Below, one piece after another: positions 1 to 10,345 of a DNA stretch of 64,000 bases (positions are counted from its first letter, which is position 1; each line of letters starts with the position of its first letter). The notes beneath the pieces are model-generated. The model made no database searches. It was not told the DNA's origin and saw nothing but the letters and a program-made list of their open reading frames with translations. The translations under genes and the position numbers were made by a program. The DNA is from Emydura subglobosa. Its lineage: Eukaryota > Chordata > Testudines > Chelidae. The DNA lies in contig ML679956.1 of NCBI GenBank assembly GCA_007922225.1, positions 69,866,111-69,930,110 of the forward strand. The letters are read 5' to 3'.

Positions 1-618
1 AGCACAAATAAATATGCATGATAGCTGTGGACACAGCCATACATTCAAGAAAATGCAAATTGGAGAGGACAGACATGCAAGATAGAACAATGAACACAAA
101 TCACATGGTTACAATGCTAATCCTGGCATTCTATCTTAAAATTCAAATTCTTCAGAGGAAATTTTTTGTGAATTTGCTCATTTGTTTTTCATATATAGTA
201 TGCCTCTAATGTTCATTTTCTTTATTAGTGAAAAAGTCCTCAACAACTTTGTGATTCATTCTAATTTTAATAAAATTTGGAGGCAGGAGCAAACATGTAG
301 CAAAATTATTTTCCCCAATGTGATGCATAATTAAAGAGATAATTATTAGCCAGATGTTACCTCATCCAAAAAGCTGTTTTTAAAACATAATATGACAAAT
401 AATGCAGCGGGATTAGCTTATCATGAAATCAATCAAAGAGTAAAAGCTGCAGCTATACTACTGCAATCAAGACAATGAAGGTGGGTTTTTTTTTTTAATA
501 TGGCATTATCATTCATTTCCTTTGCAGTCATAATGAAAACAAAACCAAAGAAATATGGCCCTTTTACATGCTTGATGTTCACACAGATGGGCTTCGATGA
601 TTACTTATTTACTCTTAC
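1..618 (-). other. Intron downstream of exon 22a
   Basis: AT-rich intron sequence with a short T run near 487-496. I looked for the next sodium-channel exon (the one starting with the S4-S5 linker) on the minus strand and did not see it. No repeat family recognised. Confidence 0.5.
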
Positions 619-741
619 CCTCATCCCTTCAAATCGTGACAATGCTCTTAATGGTCTCAAAGCTCGGAGGGTCCTAAGGGATTTAATAGGACCCATTTCG
701 GAGTATCCAAGTGAGTTAGCTATGAGGCTTATTAAAGAGAC
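619..741 (-). CDS. SCN5A: Sodium channel domain III S3-S4 exon, downstream copy (exon 22a)
   Basis: This 123-nt phase-0 exon encodes 41 residues, starting [17 protein letters not shown] and ending in the S4 run [17 protein letters not shown] plus GMR. It supplies the end of S3, the S3-S4 loop and the S4 voltage sensor, with a Lys and four Arg at every third position. The acceptor (cattcag before 741) has a T-rich tract and the donor is AGG|gtaaga. It joins in frame to the upstream exon ending in LIVD at 35285, giving the family-typical LIVDVSL. The sequence is the canonical Nav form, so this is probably the default adult-type exon. A second, divergent copy lies 798 nt upstream in the transcript (1540-1662). 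Confidence 0.93.
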
Positions 742-1539
742 CTGAATGGAGACATAAAGCAAAAGTCCAAACTATTAGCACAATCCTATCATTTTACTTC
801 TCTTCTGCCTTTCCTTTCTGAAAAGAAAAAACCTGTTAGTGGAATGATGATGAAATAACCTAAATGGAGGACATAGAATTAGACCAATACAGAAAGAAAA
901 GAAGGTTTAACATCCAAATATATACACAATTCTTTTCATGATTCCTTCAGAACATAAAGTCTTTGTTTCCAATTTAATGTAAACTCTTAGAAATAGAGTA
1001 TTAAAGTTGTCTATTTCCCTCTAGTGAAGCACGCAGAGTGCTTAGTAATGTCCATAGGAGCTATGTGGTTAGAAAAAGGGGAGATTACAATCACAAAAAT
1101 ATTATTCTGTGGCACTAACATTTTATTTATTTTATACCTGACAGAGGTGTGTGTGCATCTATCATTGTTAAAAGTATTATTAAATCATGTAAATGCTATC
1201 ATTTGGTGCTCTCCAATGAATCATTTTAAGATTCTTCAATATCCAATGATTTATTAAAATGGTAGAAGATTTTAAGATTTCATTGTAAAACGAATGGTCA
1301 ATCCTAAATACTGATTAAAAAAAATCTCTTCCTAAATTGCCACTGGATCTGAGTCTATTATAGACTCTTTAAAAGAATTATGTATATAATTTGTTTGGCT
1401 CTTTCCATTTTTCACTGTTATCTGGATCCCCACACAGCACCTAAAAGAGAAGACTCCATGTTATTTTCCTGTAAGGAAAGTTAGAAGGTGCTCAGCATTA
1501 AAGTGCACATACTTCATAGACACTAAAAGGTACCCTTAC
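742..1539 (-). other. 798-nt intron between the two alternative S3-S4 exons
   Basis: This segment separates exon 22b (upstream in the transcript) from exon 22a. It starts on the minus strand with gtaagggta and ends with a pyrimidine-rich stretch before cattcag. No repeat is recognised. At 798 nt it is too long for mutual exclusion of the two exons to come from simple steric crowding of the splice sites. Confidence 0.7.
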
Positions 1540-1662
1540 CCTTATGCTCTCAAATCTGGATAGGGCTCGGAGGGGCCTCAATGCCCTGAGTGTTCTGAGA
1601 TATTTCATAGCGCCCAGCTGGTCATAATCAAGAGTTGTTGCTATCAGGCAAACAACTGAAAT
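1540..1662 (-). CDS. SCN5A: Sodium channel domain III S3-S4 exon, divergent upstream copy (exon 22b)
   Basis: A second 123-nt, phase-0, stop-free exon encodes 41 residues: [19 protein letters not shown], then KY, then [17 protein letters not shown] and SIR. Acceptor ctgcacag| and donor AGG|gtaagg both fit consensus. It aligns without gaps to exon 22a with 26 of 41 residues identical; 17 of these form one unbroken S4 run. The S3/S3-S4 loop half differs in most positions, with an S3 Cys and two Asp in the loop. It would join the LIVD end of the 35285-35458 exon in frame. I read it as an alternative, probably mutually exclusive exon. Its position parallels SCN8A exon 18N, but 18N carries an in-frame stop and this copy has none. 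Use in transcripts is not shown by the sequence. Confidence 0.85.
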
Positions 1663-1984
1663 CTGTGCAGATTGAATGGAGTTTGAGATTACAGGTCAGA
1701 TGAACAAACATGGAGTAAATGGATTTTACATGCCACAGTTGCTATTCATAGCCTGAATTCTTACTGACCAGGGAGTGAAAAAGGAAGCTATTCCCATACA
1801 CTGCAACCATCTTTCTGACTTTCAAGAGTAAATTACATGGATTAATTTCTGTTCCATCTTTATAATCTTTTCTATTCCCAGGAATTGAGATTTTACAGGC
1901 AACCTGTATTAATATGTGCATTGTTGACTTTGACAAAACCTTCATTCCTGTGTATCCACAGGATGTATGCCCCCTCTTACTCTA
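1663..1984 (-). other. Intron, nothing recognised
   Basis: Sequence upstream of exon 22b in the transcript. It supplies the acceptor region of that exon; the pyrimidine tract is weaker than that of exon 22a. No repeat or coding signal seen. Confidence 0.5.
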
Positions 1985-2215
1985 ATATCTGAGTGCTTTA
2001 CAGCCTTGAATGTATTTATCTTCACAACACCCTTTAATGTAGGGAAGTGCTATTATCCCCATTTTACAGATGGGAACAGAAACACAGAGATTGACTTGTC
2101 CATCATCATGCAGGAGATCTGTGATGGAGCAGGAAATTGAACCCAGGTCAGCCAAGTCCCAGGCTAGAATCCTGACTCCCGGACCATCCCTACTCCTATA
2201 AGCTTAGTCATTTAA
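1985..2215 (-). repeat. MIR-like tRNA-derived SINE
   Basis: Read on the minus strand it has the usual order of a MIR/CORE-type SINE: a tRNA-like region with a gggttcaatttcct B-box-like stretch, a region around ggacaagtcaatctctgtg, then catctgtaaaatggggata and a short tail. It is diverged and lacks obvious target duplications. Confidence 0.65.
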
Positions 2216-3235
2216 CTACAGAAAGCTGGGCAGACAGTATTCATCTCTAAATATCATTGTACAATGCACTCAGTATATGAATTTTTTAAAAATAAATGAA
2301 TGGTTCTATTGCACATTTTAGACACAGCCAGCGGTAGGGTAGCAGCTCCTGGAGTCATTGTGCCAGGACAGACACATAGGCCAGATTCTTAGCTGGTGTC
2401 AATCAGCATAACTGTGCTGGAAGAAACACTGGTGTTTGGCACAGAGCACTAGCCACTGATATCCTCTTTAATAAGGTGCATCATGGAAACTCACCTCACT
2501 GCCTTACCTCCTGTGGCTGGAGTGGAAGGAGGAATGATGATAAATGCTTCTGTACATGGTGATAAGCGTGGTATAAAAATTTACTAGGTAGATAGAGCAG
2601 ACATAGGCTAGGTTTAAGTAGATAATTTGTATAGGTTCCATATATTAATTAGTGATATTTTTCTCTCCCTTTCTAATGTTTGCACGCTTGGGATGCAGAA
2701 TTAACTATGGCAGCCTGGCTTTTACAGGTGAAGGGCCTATGAAAAATAGTATCACTAAAGCATTATAAACTCTCTATAACATTTCTGAAATGCATTAGAA
2801 TTAGTGTGGTATAAAGCTGCTACTGACACTCATTTGGGATGCTCTGTATAGCTTGAGTTTCATGACTTCTGTGATTAAAATTTGGACCTTGATATTACAT
2901 TAACACAGAGTCAAATTCTGCTGTCCTTATTTGCTCCACCCACTGACTTTAATGGGAATGCTGCCTAAGAGAGGAGAAAAGATTGTTGGATTCACATGTG
3001 CTGCATGCATATATAAAATAGCTTTTCAGTTGACTCTCAACATTATAATATAATTGGCATTACTGAGGTATTCCCTTTATACTAAGGTCTCCACTACGAT
3101 ACACAACCCTCTGATGTATACTTCCCTAATAGGAATTCCTGAAGGTGCCTGGCCATATTTCTATTCCCACTCTCTCTGGAGAATATAATACTGACAATGC
3201 GTCCACCTCAACCTTCATGCAAGAGGTTTTTTTTG
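2216..3235 (-). other. Intron with only small ancient repeat traces
   Basis: Mostly unrecognised AT-rich sequence. Short stretches near 2375-2440 and 2905-2970 (for example ccactgactttaatggg) resemble a diverged palindromic repeat common in turtle and crocodilian DNA; a similar trace lies near 51630-51735. No coding signal. Confidence 0.3.
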
Positions 3236-3239
3236 CCCA

Positions 3240-3900
3240 GATAGCTGGGAGAAAAGAGTTGTTGCTCTTTTAAGATCTTCTTACAATGGGTGGGGAAAAA
3301 AGGAGAAGTTTACAGGGATGGACAGGAAGGGCAGGAAGCAGTTGGGGCCAGGTCAGGAGAAAGTCACTGCACTGTCTTTCCTGTTGACTGAAAGAGTGGG
3401 AAGGTATTTATACCCCATGCAGCCCTTCAGGGGCCCTCTTTACCAGGGGCAGGGTGGCAGCCCTCCTCCTCCCAATGAACATGGTGAAAGGACCGAGTTC
3501 CCCCTTGAGCTGCTGTGGACATTACACTAGTTGTTCTTTTCCTTAGGGGGCTGGGAAAGAATTTTTCCCTCACCGACAGATTGGCCTAAGCGGGTGTTTT
3601 TTTCTGCCTTTCCCACAGCTGGTCTGAGACCCCATGGGGTGGAGTAGGAGGGTTAGGTTATAATGTCTCAACCTAATACATAAAACCTGTGCCAGATATC
3701 CAGTGCAGGCACTCAGAATGGGAGGAATATGGGTATCGGATAACATGGATTGGAAAAGGATTTGAAGGTAATCATCCCTTAAGGGAGCTGAGTAAGGGGA
3801 GCTTTGGGCCCCTCCATCTTGGGGGAAGGGGAGGCGACCCCCTCCTTTTCCTAGATCTCTTTAAGGGCGTTGAGGAAGGGGATTTGTGACTCCTGTGTCT
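3240..3900. repeat. Probable unclassified interspersed repeat, G-rich
   Basis: This block is richer in G and C than its surroundings and has several short purine-rich and ggggaagg-type stretches. Its base composition and sharp change from the flanks suggest an inserted repeat, but I see no termini, tail or protein motif that would name it. Confidence 0.3.
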
Positions 3901-5059
3901 GGTAAAGCACGAACCCGACCTCCTTCCTGTCCTGTACAATTTGTTGCTGGGTACTCACAGATATTTTAAGTGAATGAAGTTGCAGCCTAATTAAACCACA
4001 TCTGGTTCCTCCTTTCTTTTTTCTGGAATAGTCGGACAACGGCACTAGTCCTGCAGAGTCCTTGAGTTCCCTGTCTACCAAAACCCACAGAGATATGAGC
4101 ATTGCTATGAATAGTATGAGAGATGATATGAGTAACAGAAGTCAAAATACCAACACACTTATGAAAAGCTCAGTTTTTTGATTTTTTTAAAATGTATTTT
4201 TACAACAAAACGATTAAAATGCAATGCAACCAAGATCATTTCTCTTGTTATCTTTACCCAGAATGATTTAAAGGCAAATCTTTTAATACTCTTCTTCCCT
4301 CATTCCCAGATTTATGGGCCATAGGCCCATCTCCACTAAAGGTAAAAGGTACATTGTTCAAATCCTGTAAGACCAGGTTTCAGCTTAGAATGGGTTACCA
4401 GTTTCTCTAGAGTGCCACAAATGTCACCCTGAAATACATCACAGGTGCTGCTGTCCTCCTGACACAGATTTACACAGTATTAGATATCTATTCAGAGGAT
4501 TAGCTGTGAAGCTTTGTGATATTTGGCAATGATTTACAAGGTTGGAGTCAGTCCGCAGTTTGAGACAACATGTCTAAATACTCTACTGTTGATTTCGAAG
4601 GTATTTGATTCCTCCCTGTCAAATTTTATTAATAGGAAAATCACTACAGCAGAGAGTTGGCTGTTTGGACTTGATTAAATGTGACCCCAAAAAGCTATTT
4701 AAAAAAAATCAAACAGCTTTCAAAACCAGTACTGACTGCCCCACATAAGCATGGCAAAAAGGAAAGTCAGCATTTTTCTAATGTGTGTTTTTTTCTGTTG
4801 CAAACTTGTGAATTCCAAAGCCATGGTAACTTACTGCCTTGTACTCTATATATTATATCAGATATACCCCCTAAATGATGCAGGGAAAGCATCGGTGGAG
4901 ACAAAGTAAGCCCCAATTTTAACAACAGTGCACATTTTACTAACCATTTTAAGCTTTGTATTTGATTGCCCATATGGTTTTCTTGGTAAAAATACATTTG
5001 AAAGCCATGCAATATTGTAACATTATAGAATTTAGCTTACTCCTATGGAGCATCTGCAG
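3901..5059 (-). other. Intron, nothing recognised
   Basis: AT-rich sequence without a convincing repeat, exon or RNA gene. Short open frames here have no recognisable domain. Confidence 0.45.
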
Positions 5060-5254
5060 CAGGGGTTCTCAAACCTCCTCAGGGGGTCACGAGGTTATTA
5101 TGGCGGATTATGGAGGGGGTCACAAGCTGCCAGCCCTTATTCATGCCAGTAAGGGAGGCATGACATGGGGAGGGTCATCATGTTTTTGGAAGGGGTCATC
5201 ACAGCCCAAAATATTTTCAAAGGGGTTCCAGAAAAAAAAGTTTGAGAACCCCTG
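5060..5254. mobile_element. Short hAT-type nonautonomous DNA transposon
   Basis: A 195-bp element bounded by a perfect 15-bp terminal inverted repeat, CAGGGGTTCTCAAAC and GTTTGAGAACCCCTG. The CAGnGGTTCTCAA terminus is characteristic of hAT/Charlie-group elements. Flanking 8-bp target duplications are not clear (atctgcag versus atcgactg). No transposase sequence is present, so it would have moved in trans. Confidence 0.75.
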
Positions 5255-5309
5255 ATCGACTGTCTCCATAAAGACCACCAGTAACACCAGTTACACTACA
5301 AATGAAACT

Positions 5310-6575
5310 ACTGGATCTAACTTTCTGGGGCAAAGTTAATTGGAACTGCACTGATACAAATACCAAACAAATTTATAAGGATTGTTGTGAATTTGATAAG
5401 TGAACTACAGCACATGATGTTAGAACTCTGCATGCTGTTTGACTTAAAGTGTGAATGCAGGAATTGAAAGACAAGGAAAAACTTGAATGAAGTTAAAACT
5501 TTTCGGAAAATTAGCTATGATGGAAAGTCGCAAGTCCAAACGTAGATATAGAGTTATTTAATAAATTTAAGGGTTAACAAAAGAGACAGTAGGTATTAAA
5601 GATGAAGTGTACCAGAATATAAATGAAAAGTAGAGTTGGTTTTGTCAAATGCACACAGATGTGTCCAAAAAAAAAAGGAAAAAAACAGGAAGAATAGGGA
5701 TAGCATATTGTATACCAAAATTGGGCATTAGTACAGCTAAAACAATATCTGACTATGTAGCTGTCATGACAGCTGAACTCGTAGAAATAATGCTAGCATT
5801 AAATTGGATCTGAGATGTACAACAGTTATTTTTTCAAATTCAGTCTCAGGCCTTATGGCAATAAAAAAGGGTGTCTCAGAATGCAGAAATGATTTAATCA
5901 ATAAAGTTATATTTCAATAACAAAGTTAGTATAGATGGGGATACATATAGCATTAGCTTGGATCCCTGAGCATATTGGGATCACAGAGAATAATATGATG
6001 GACAAAGCAGCTAAAAACACTTTAAGAAACGGAACGATTGACATAGAAATACCCTCAAGTAAACAGGAATTCAAAAGCCTAGTATAGAAAAATGTAAAAG
6101 AGGACTGGCAAAAAAATTTAGATTAAAGATAAAAGAGGAAGAAGATTTTTTTGAATTTTGCCCTAGAGTTGAGAATTATAACATACTTCAGGGCCTGGAT
6201 AGGGCTAATGAAGTGCTTTTGTTTAGAGTAGTAATTGGTCTTTGTGGCTTAAACAAAATCTTTTTTGAATAAAAAGAGACAAAGATGAACTATGTGCATT
6301 CTGTAAAGCAGAAGAAACAATTGACCACCTTTCAGGGGTATGTCATGGGTTTGATAAAGAAGGGGAAAAGCTTTTTGAGGAATTCAAATGTCTTAAGGTT
6401 AAAAAAAAATTACATTATGTGATTTAATAAAAACATCAGGGGAAATGGAGTATTAAAAAAGGTGCTGTGGCATTACTTAAAAGACACAGGGCAGAGTGAG
6501 AGGATATAAACCGCTAAATATTGAGGGATTGTAATGGGTGGTGGCTATAGACTATTCAGTTGTATGCTTCATCAT
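5310..6575 (+). mobile_element. I-clade (Nimb-like) non-LTR retrotransposon, 3' part, copy A
   Basis: Broken frames on the plus strand encode an RNase H domain (pieces TISDYVAVMTAELVEIMLAL near 5740 and WIPEHIGITENN near 5960) and a C-terminal region with a Cys-His motif, CAFCKAEETIDHL, near 6300. This RT plus RNase H plus zinc-motif order is typical of I-clade LINEs. It aligns along its length with copy B at 14260-15490, including the gagaggatata stretch near the 3' end. It is truncated at the 5' side and contains stops and frameshifts. The A-rich 3' end runs straight into ORF1-like sequence of another copy at 6576. Confidence 0.7.
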
Positions 6576-7675
6576 AAAAAAGAGAAAAAGAAAAAAAGGA
6601 GAAAGAGCGCTAGTTGGATTGCTGGCTGGGCTTGGGGTTGTCGTTTGCTGGGCTTCAAATTGTCTGTGTATGTTGGGAGAGGTTGAGAGCTGGGGCTTGG
6701 CATTCAAAGCCTGGCTGGCTGGACAAACAGAGCTGGAAATACAGACTGAGAGGGAAAGACTGAAAGCTATGATGGAAATTGAAGGGAAAAAAGAAAGAGG
6801 TGAAGAATTGCTTCATGTTAGGATGAAGAAAAAAAGAATAGAAATATCTGTATCTAAAGAAGAGGGAGCAGACAGGGATGGAAAAAAAGAGTAAGGAAAA
6901 GTATCAACATCTCATATTTACCAAATCACCAGCTGAATATGTAAAGATAGGAGATGTTAATCTCTTAAAAACAGTGGAATGGATTAGGCGAATAATTGGA
7001 GATATATTGAGAGCTAAAAGAATGCAGGGTCGACCTACTGTTTCAGGGTAAATAAAACTAATTCACCAGCTACCTAAATCTATGACATAAGCAAGAGGGC
7101 AAATGTATGGAGTTTCAGTAGGCACAACTGAGGATGAAATTAAAAGGGGTATAAGTGAGGACCAATTGTTTTTGGTTTAGAAACTGATTAGCAGGAGAGA
7201 GGAAGAACAGAAACCATCCACAGCTGTCCAAAGTACACTACCACCCAATAGGGTTAATATAGGATAACAACTCTTCTGAATTAAACCATATATCCCAGCT
7301 GCTTTGAGATGTTATAAATGTCAAAAGTTTGGGCATGAGGTTGCTGTCTGTAAGGGGAAAATGAGATGTGGTAAATGTGGAGAACACTTGTACGAGAACA
7401 GATTGGAAGGAACAGAACTAAAATACAACAATTGTGGGGATAAGAAGAGTGCAGCATCCAAACGGGGGGGGGGGGGTGGCAGCAGAACAAGGTAGATAGA
7501 TACAGAAAACTAAATCTATCCATAGAATATCCTATGCAGAAGCTACACAGACATATTCACAGTGGAATGCGGAGGAGGAAAATGCCAGTGAGGGAAAAGT
7601 GCTACTGATACAGCAATATGCAATTCAGGGCAGGAAAGATAATGTAAGGGGAATAGATGAAGATGTAGGTGGGGC
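6576..7675 (+). mobile_element. I-clade (Nimb-like) LINE, 5' UTR and ORF1 remnant, copy C
   Basis: After the A-rich end of copy A the plus strand shows a charged stretch (6720-6895) and then ORF1-like pieces, including KSPAEYVKIGDVNLL near 6918 and ISYAEATQTYS near 7528. The nucleocapsid zinc-knuckle region lies between them. Stops break the frame at about 7050 and 7180. The ORF2 that should follow is missing; the element stops near 7675. With copy A in front it forms a head-to-tail pair. Confidence 0.6.
7304..7495 (+). pseudogene. ORF1 nucleocapsid-like zinc-knuckle fragment
   Basis: The fragment RCYKCQKFGHEVAVC gives a complete CX2CX4HX4C knuckle. A second (RCGKCGEH) and a third (KYNNCGDKKSA) follow at the spacing typical of I/Jockey-group ORF1 proteins, but each has lost one or more metal ligands. 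A G-rich run at 7466-7474 follows and the frame ends soon after. In an intact LINE this protein binds the element RNA in the ribonucleoprotein particle. This copy is a fragment. Confidence 0.65.
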
Positions 7676-8209
7676 ACCATTTCAGAGTTTGAGGGCGGGG
7701 GTCGGGCAGGGCCGCCATTTCAGATGCGGGGGCACATTTGTGATTCCAGGGGCTCCTTAGACACTTGAAAACTAGTTTTTTTGCAGATAATAATTTACAA
7801 ATTAGCTGTACCTAATTCCTATATAAAGAAAAAAAATTAAATAAATCTTTGACCCGCTCACCTCTAATCCTAACATGTCCTGACATGCTGTGTCAAGTCA
7901 CTTACGGGACACTGCGTAGGGTTAAATTTTTTGAATGTATATTCTTACTTTGTTACTAGCTCTGGAATACAACAATTGAAACAACTGTAGACAAATCTAG
8001 ATCACTTGCTATGGTATTCATTTTTTGCAGTTCACCAAGCTTGGACTCTTATCATTTACCTTTTGGAAATATCCTACTAAGCTAGGGCGAGGCCCTGTGA
8101 ATTTAAACTGCCCCTGCCTGGCACTCTAGGGATGTTATCATACCATAAATACTAGATTAGAAACTGACTTTAAACTGGAATGAAACTGACACCTTCAAGT
8201 CACTTTGAT
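7676..8209. other. Unclassified sequence
   Basis: A short G-rich stretch (7690-7735) is followed by AT-rich sequence. No family recognised and no coding signal. Confidence 0.35.
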
Positions 8210-8490
8210 AGTGTTGCCTACCCCAAACGTTCAAAAATCATGAGTCAGGCTCACCAAAAATCATAAGATTGGCTTAAAAATCATGAGATTATGTAAAAAA
8301 TTTTTTGAACGTTTGGGGGTCACATTTTGAAGCTTTCTCCACAGCCACAAGGGCTAGAAATCTACTTTTTCTTTAAGACTGAAGTCTGAAATCATTACAT
8401 ATCCACTTGGCTCCAGGAGCTGGGGCTTTAAGGAAAACAATGATTATCATGAGACTCATGACAAAATCATGAGAGCTGGCATCACTGCTT
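8210..8490. repeat. Possible MITE with ATCATGAG-rich inverted termini
   Basis: The left end starts agtgttgcctacc and the right end reads gagctggcatcact, an imperfect terminal inverted repeat. The motif atcatgag recurs near both ends and inside, and aaacgttcaaaaa pairs with ttttttgaacgttt at 8229/8298. No transposase. The family is not named. Confidence 0.45.
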
Positions 8491-9184
8491 TCACTTCTGT
8501 TTAAAGGCTAGTTACTTTCCAGAAGGCTCTTAAACTCAACACTACAGTGATTGAGTTGCAATTCTCACAGGAGAATAGTTAAAATCAAACATCAAGAAAA
8601 TTCCACATTTTATAGTTGAGAAAAAAAATTGAGTCTCTGAAGGTATATCAGGGCCACTGCAGGTAGAAAAAGAAAATAAACAGGCACAGGAGCTCTGGGC
8701 AGCTCTTCCTCTTGAAAAAAAGTTGGAGGGTCAAATCTTCCAGGCTTTAATAAGGTATAACTTCCACTGCCATCAGTGCCTCCACTCATAGATATTAACT
8801 TGTGCTGAATAACTATACACTTCATACTTAAATATCTGAGCCTTCTTATCCAGGGCTACACATTTTATATGTGTTAGTTCAGGGACTACATTTTCTGGCA
8901 TATTCTGAACAGTGCTAAGCACACAGATGGTACCCAGTGAATAATGCAACTCATGACAATAATCGTCGACTTTATGGACTCACTGGATGCAATTTCTGTT
9001 CTTTGTTCTGAAATTGGCCTGAATACAGCTGAAACCCCCCATTCCTGTTTCATAGATTCATCTAAGACTTCCAGATCCTTAATTTAATCTCCAGCCCTTT
9101 CTTATCTTAATCACCCTACCTCTGTTCGTAAACAAAATACTGACTCCCTGCCCCAGGGACACAAGCTGGAAGCAGCAAACTCTC
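8491..9184. other. Intron, nothing recognised
   Basis: No convincing repeat, exon or RNA gene. Confidence 0.4.
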
Positions 9185-10074
9185 AGGCCTTGTCTACACT
9201 TAAAAATTAAGTCAACCTAATATAAGTTGACTGATAGCCACTGCTGTAATTACAGTGGTGGCTGATGTCCGCATTGCTCTCTTTGGGTCGGTGGAGTGCA
9301 TCCTCACCAAGAGCACTTCCATCGACCTAAAGGGCAGTGTGGGGAGCGGAGAGCTCCCTTCTGGGAGCCCACAAGCTCCCAGGCTCTCTGTGGGCTGTCC
9401 CCCAACTCTCTGATTCCTGCCGGGAGCCTGGAGAAGCCACCAGGTACTTCTCTCCTCCCTTTCCCCACTGGGAGCCGCCATGCGGGGCTTCTCTGTTCCC
9501 ACTCTCCTCCAGAATGGGCAGCCATGTCAATTTCATGGCTCAGCCATGTAGTTAAGAAGGCTGCCCCAGCAGGGAGCAGGTGGAGAAGCACCCGGATTTC
9601 TGGCCCTGACTCTCAGCCAAGGGTGGAGACCAGCCACCCGGGCTGGGCTTCTCTCCCCACTCCCAACTGGGAGCTGGATGAGAAGTCCTGGCAGCTGATA
9701 TTTGCTCCTGGCTTGGAGCAAGAGCTTCTCCACCTGCTCCTCACTGGGGCAGTCTTGTCAATTACATGGCTGAGTTGTGAAATTAATATGGCTGCCTGTT
9801 CCATCCCGGGAACCAGCCCCTGAGCTTGAGCTTTCTTGTCAATTTCACAGCTCCAGCAGAAGGGTGAAATTGAGAAGAATGACAACCCTGGAGCCGATGT
9901 AAGGGGATGCAGTGTCTACATTGACACTGCATTGCTCTAACTATGCTGACAAAAGCCCTACACCTCTCATCAAGGTGGTTTTATTTTGTTGAAAAAATAG
10001 GGAAGTTTTGTCAGTGGGGGGTGGGGGGTGGGTTTGACTATGGTTGACAAAACTCTCTAGCGTAGACCAGGCCT
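9185..10074. mobile_element. TIR DNA transposon of the GTCTACACT-terminus group, nonautonomous
   Basis: The ends AGGCCTTGTCTACACT and (reverse complement) AGGCCTGGTCTACGCT form an imperfect terminal inverted repeat. The interior is GC-rich and contains variants of a short segment, tgtcaatttcatggct near 9524, tgtcaattacatggct near 9756 and tgtcaatttcacagct near 9837. Several overlapping frames are open on both strands, as expected from its composition, but none resembles a transposase. Shorter relatives lie at 38512-38773 and 40387-40668. Confidence 0.6.
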
Positions 10075-10345
10075 TCTTATACACTCAGTGTGTGCTGCAG
10101 TTAAGAGCTCTGTCTGGGACTAGGACATGAGCCTCGATCAGAACTCCTGTATGAAATGTAAGGGAGGGCTATGCAGCCCCTCTTTGCCCCACCAAGGGAC
10201 ACCCCTTTTTGTAGGCAAGGAAAAATTTATAGCATTTATGCTATAAGTGATTAATTGCATTTTACAGACAGAGAAAAGACTGAATGAATTTTAAAAAATA
10301 CCCAAAGTGGCAGAAAAGTATTTTCATATAGGCTCTCTCTTAATA

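Noticed and set aside
1..618. Possible next sodium channel exon (S4-S5 linker and pore start)
   Set aside because: I looked on the minus strand for the conserved start of that exon and found no match; it probably lies outside the window.
1742..1945. Minus-strand open frame next to exon 22b
   Set aside because: No channel-like sequence and no matching splice sites; chance frame in the intron.
7466..7474. CRISPR-like or functional G-quadruplex site
   Set aside because: Only a short G run within a LINE fragment; no repeat-spacer order anywhere in the window, as expected for a vertebrate genome.
9296..9823. Overlapping open frames on both strands in a GC-rich block
   Set aside because: They lie inside the TIR element 9185-10074 and none shows a transposase or other domain; composition and internal repeats explain them.
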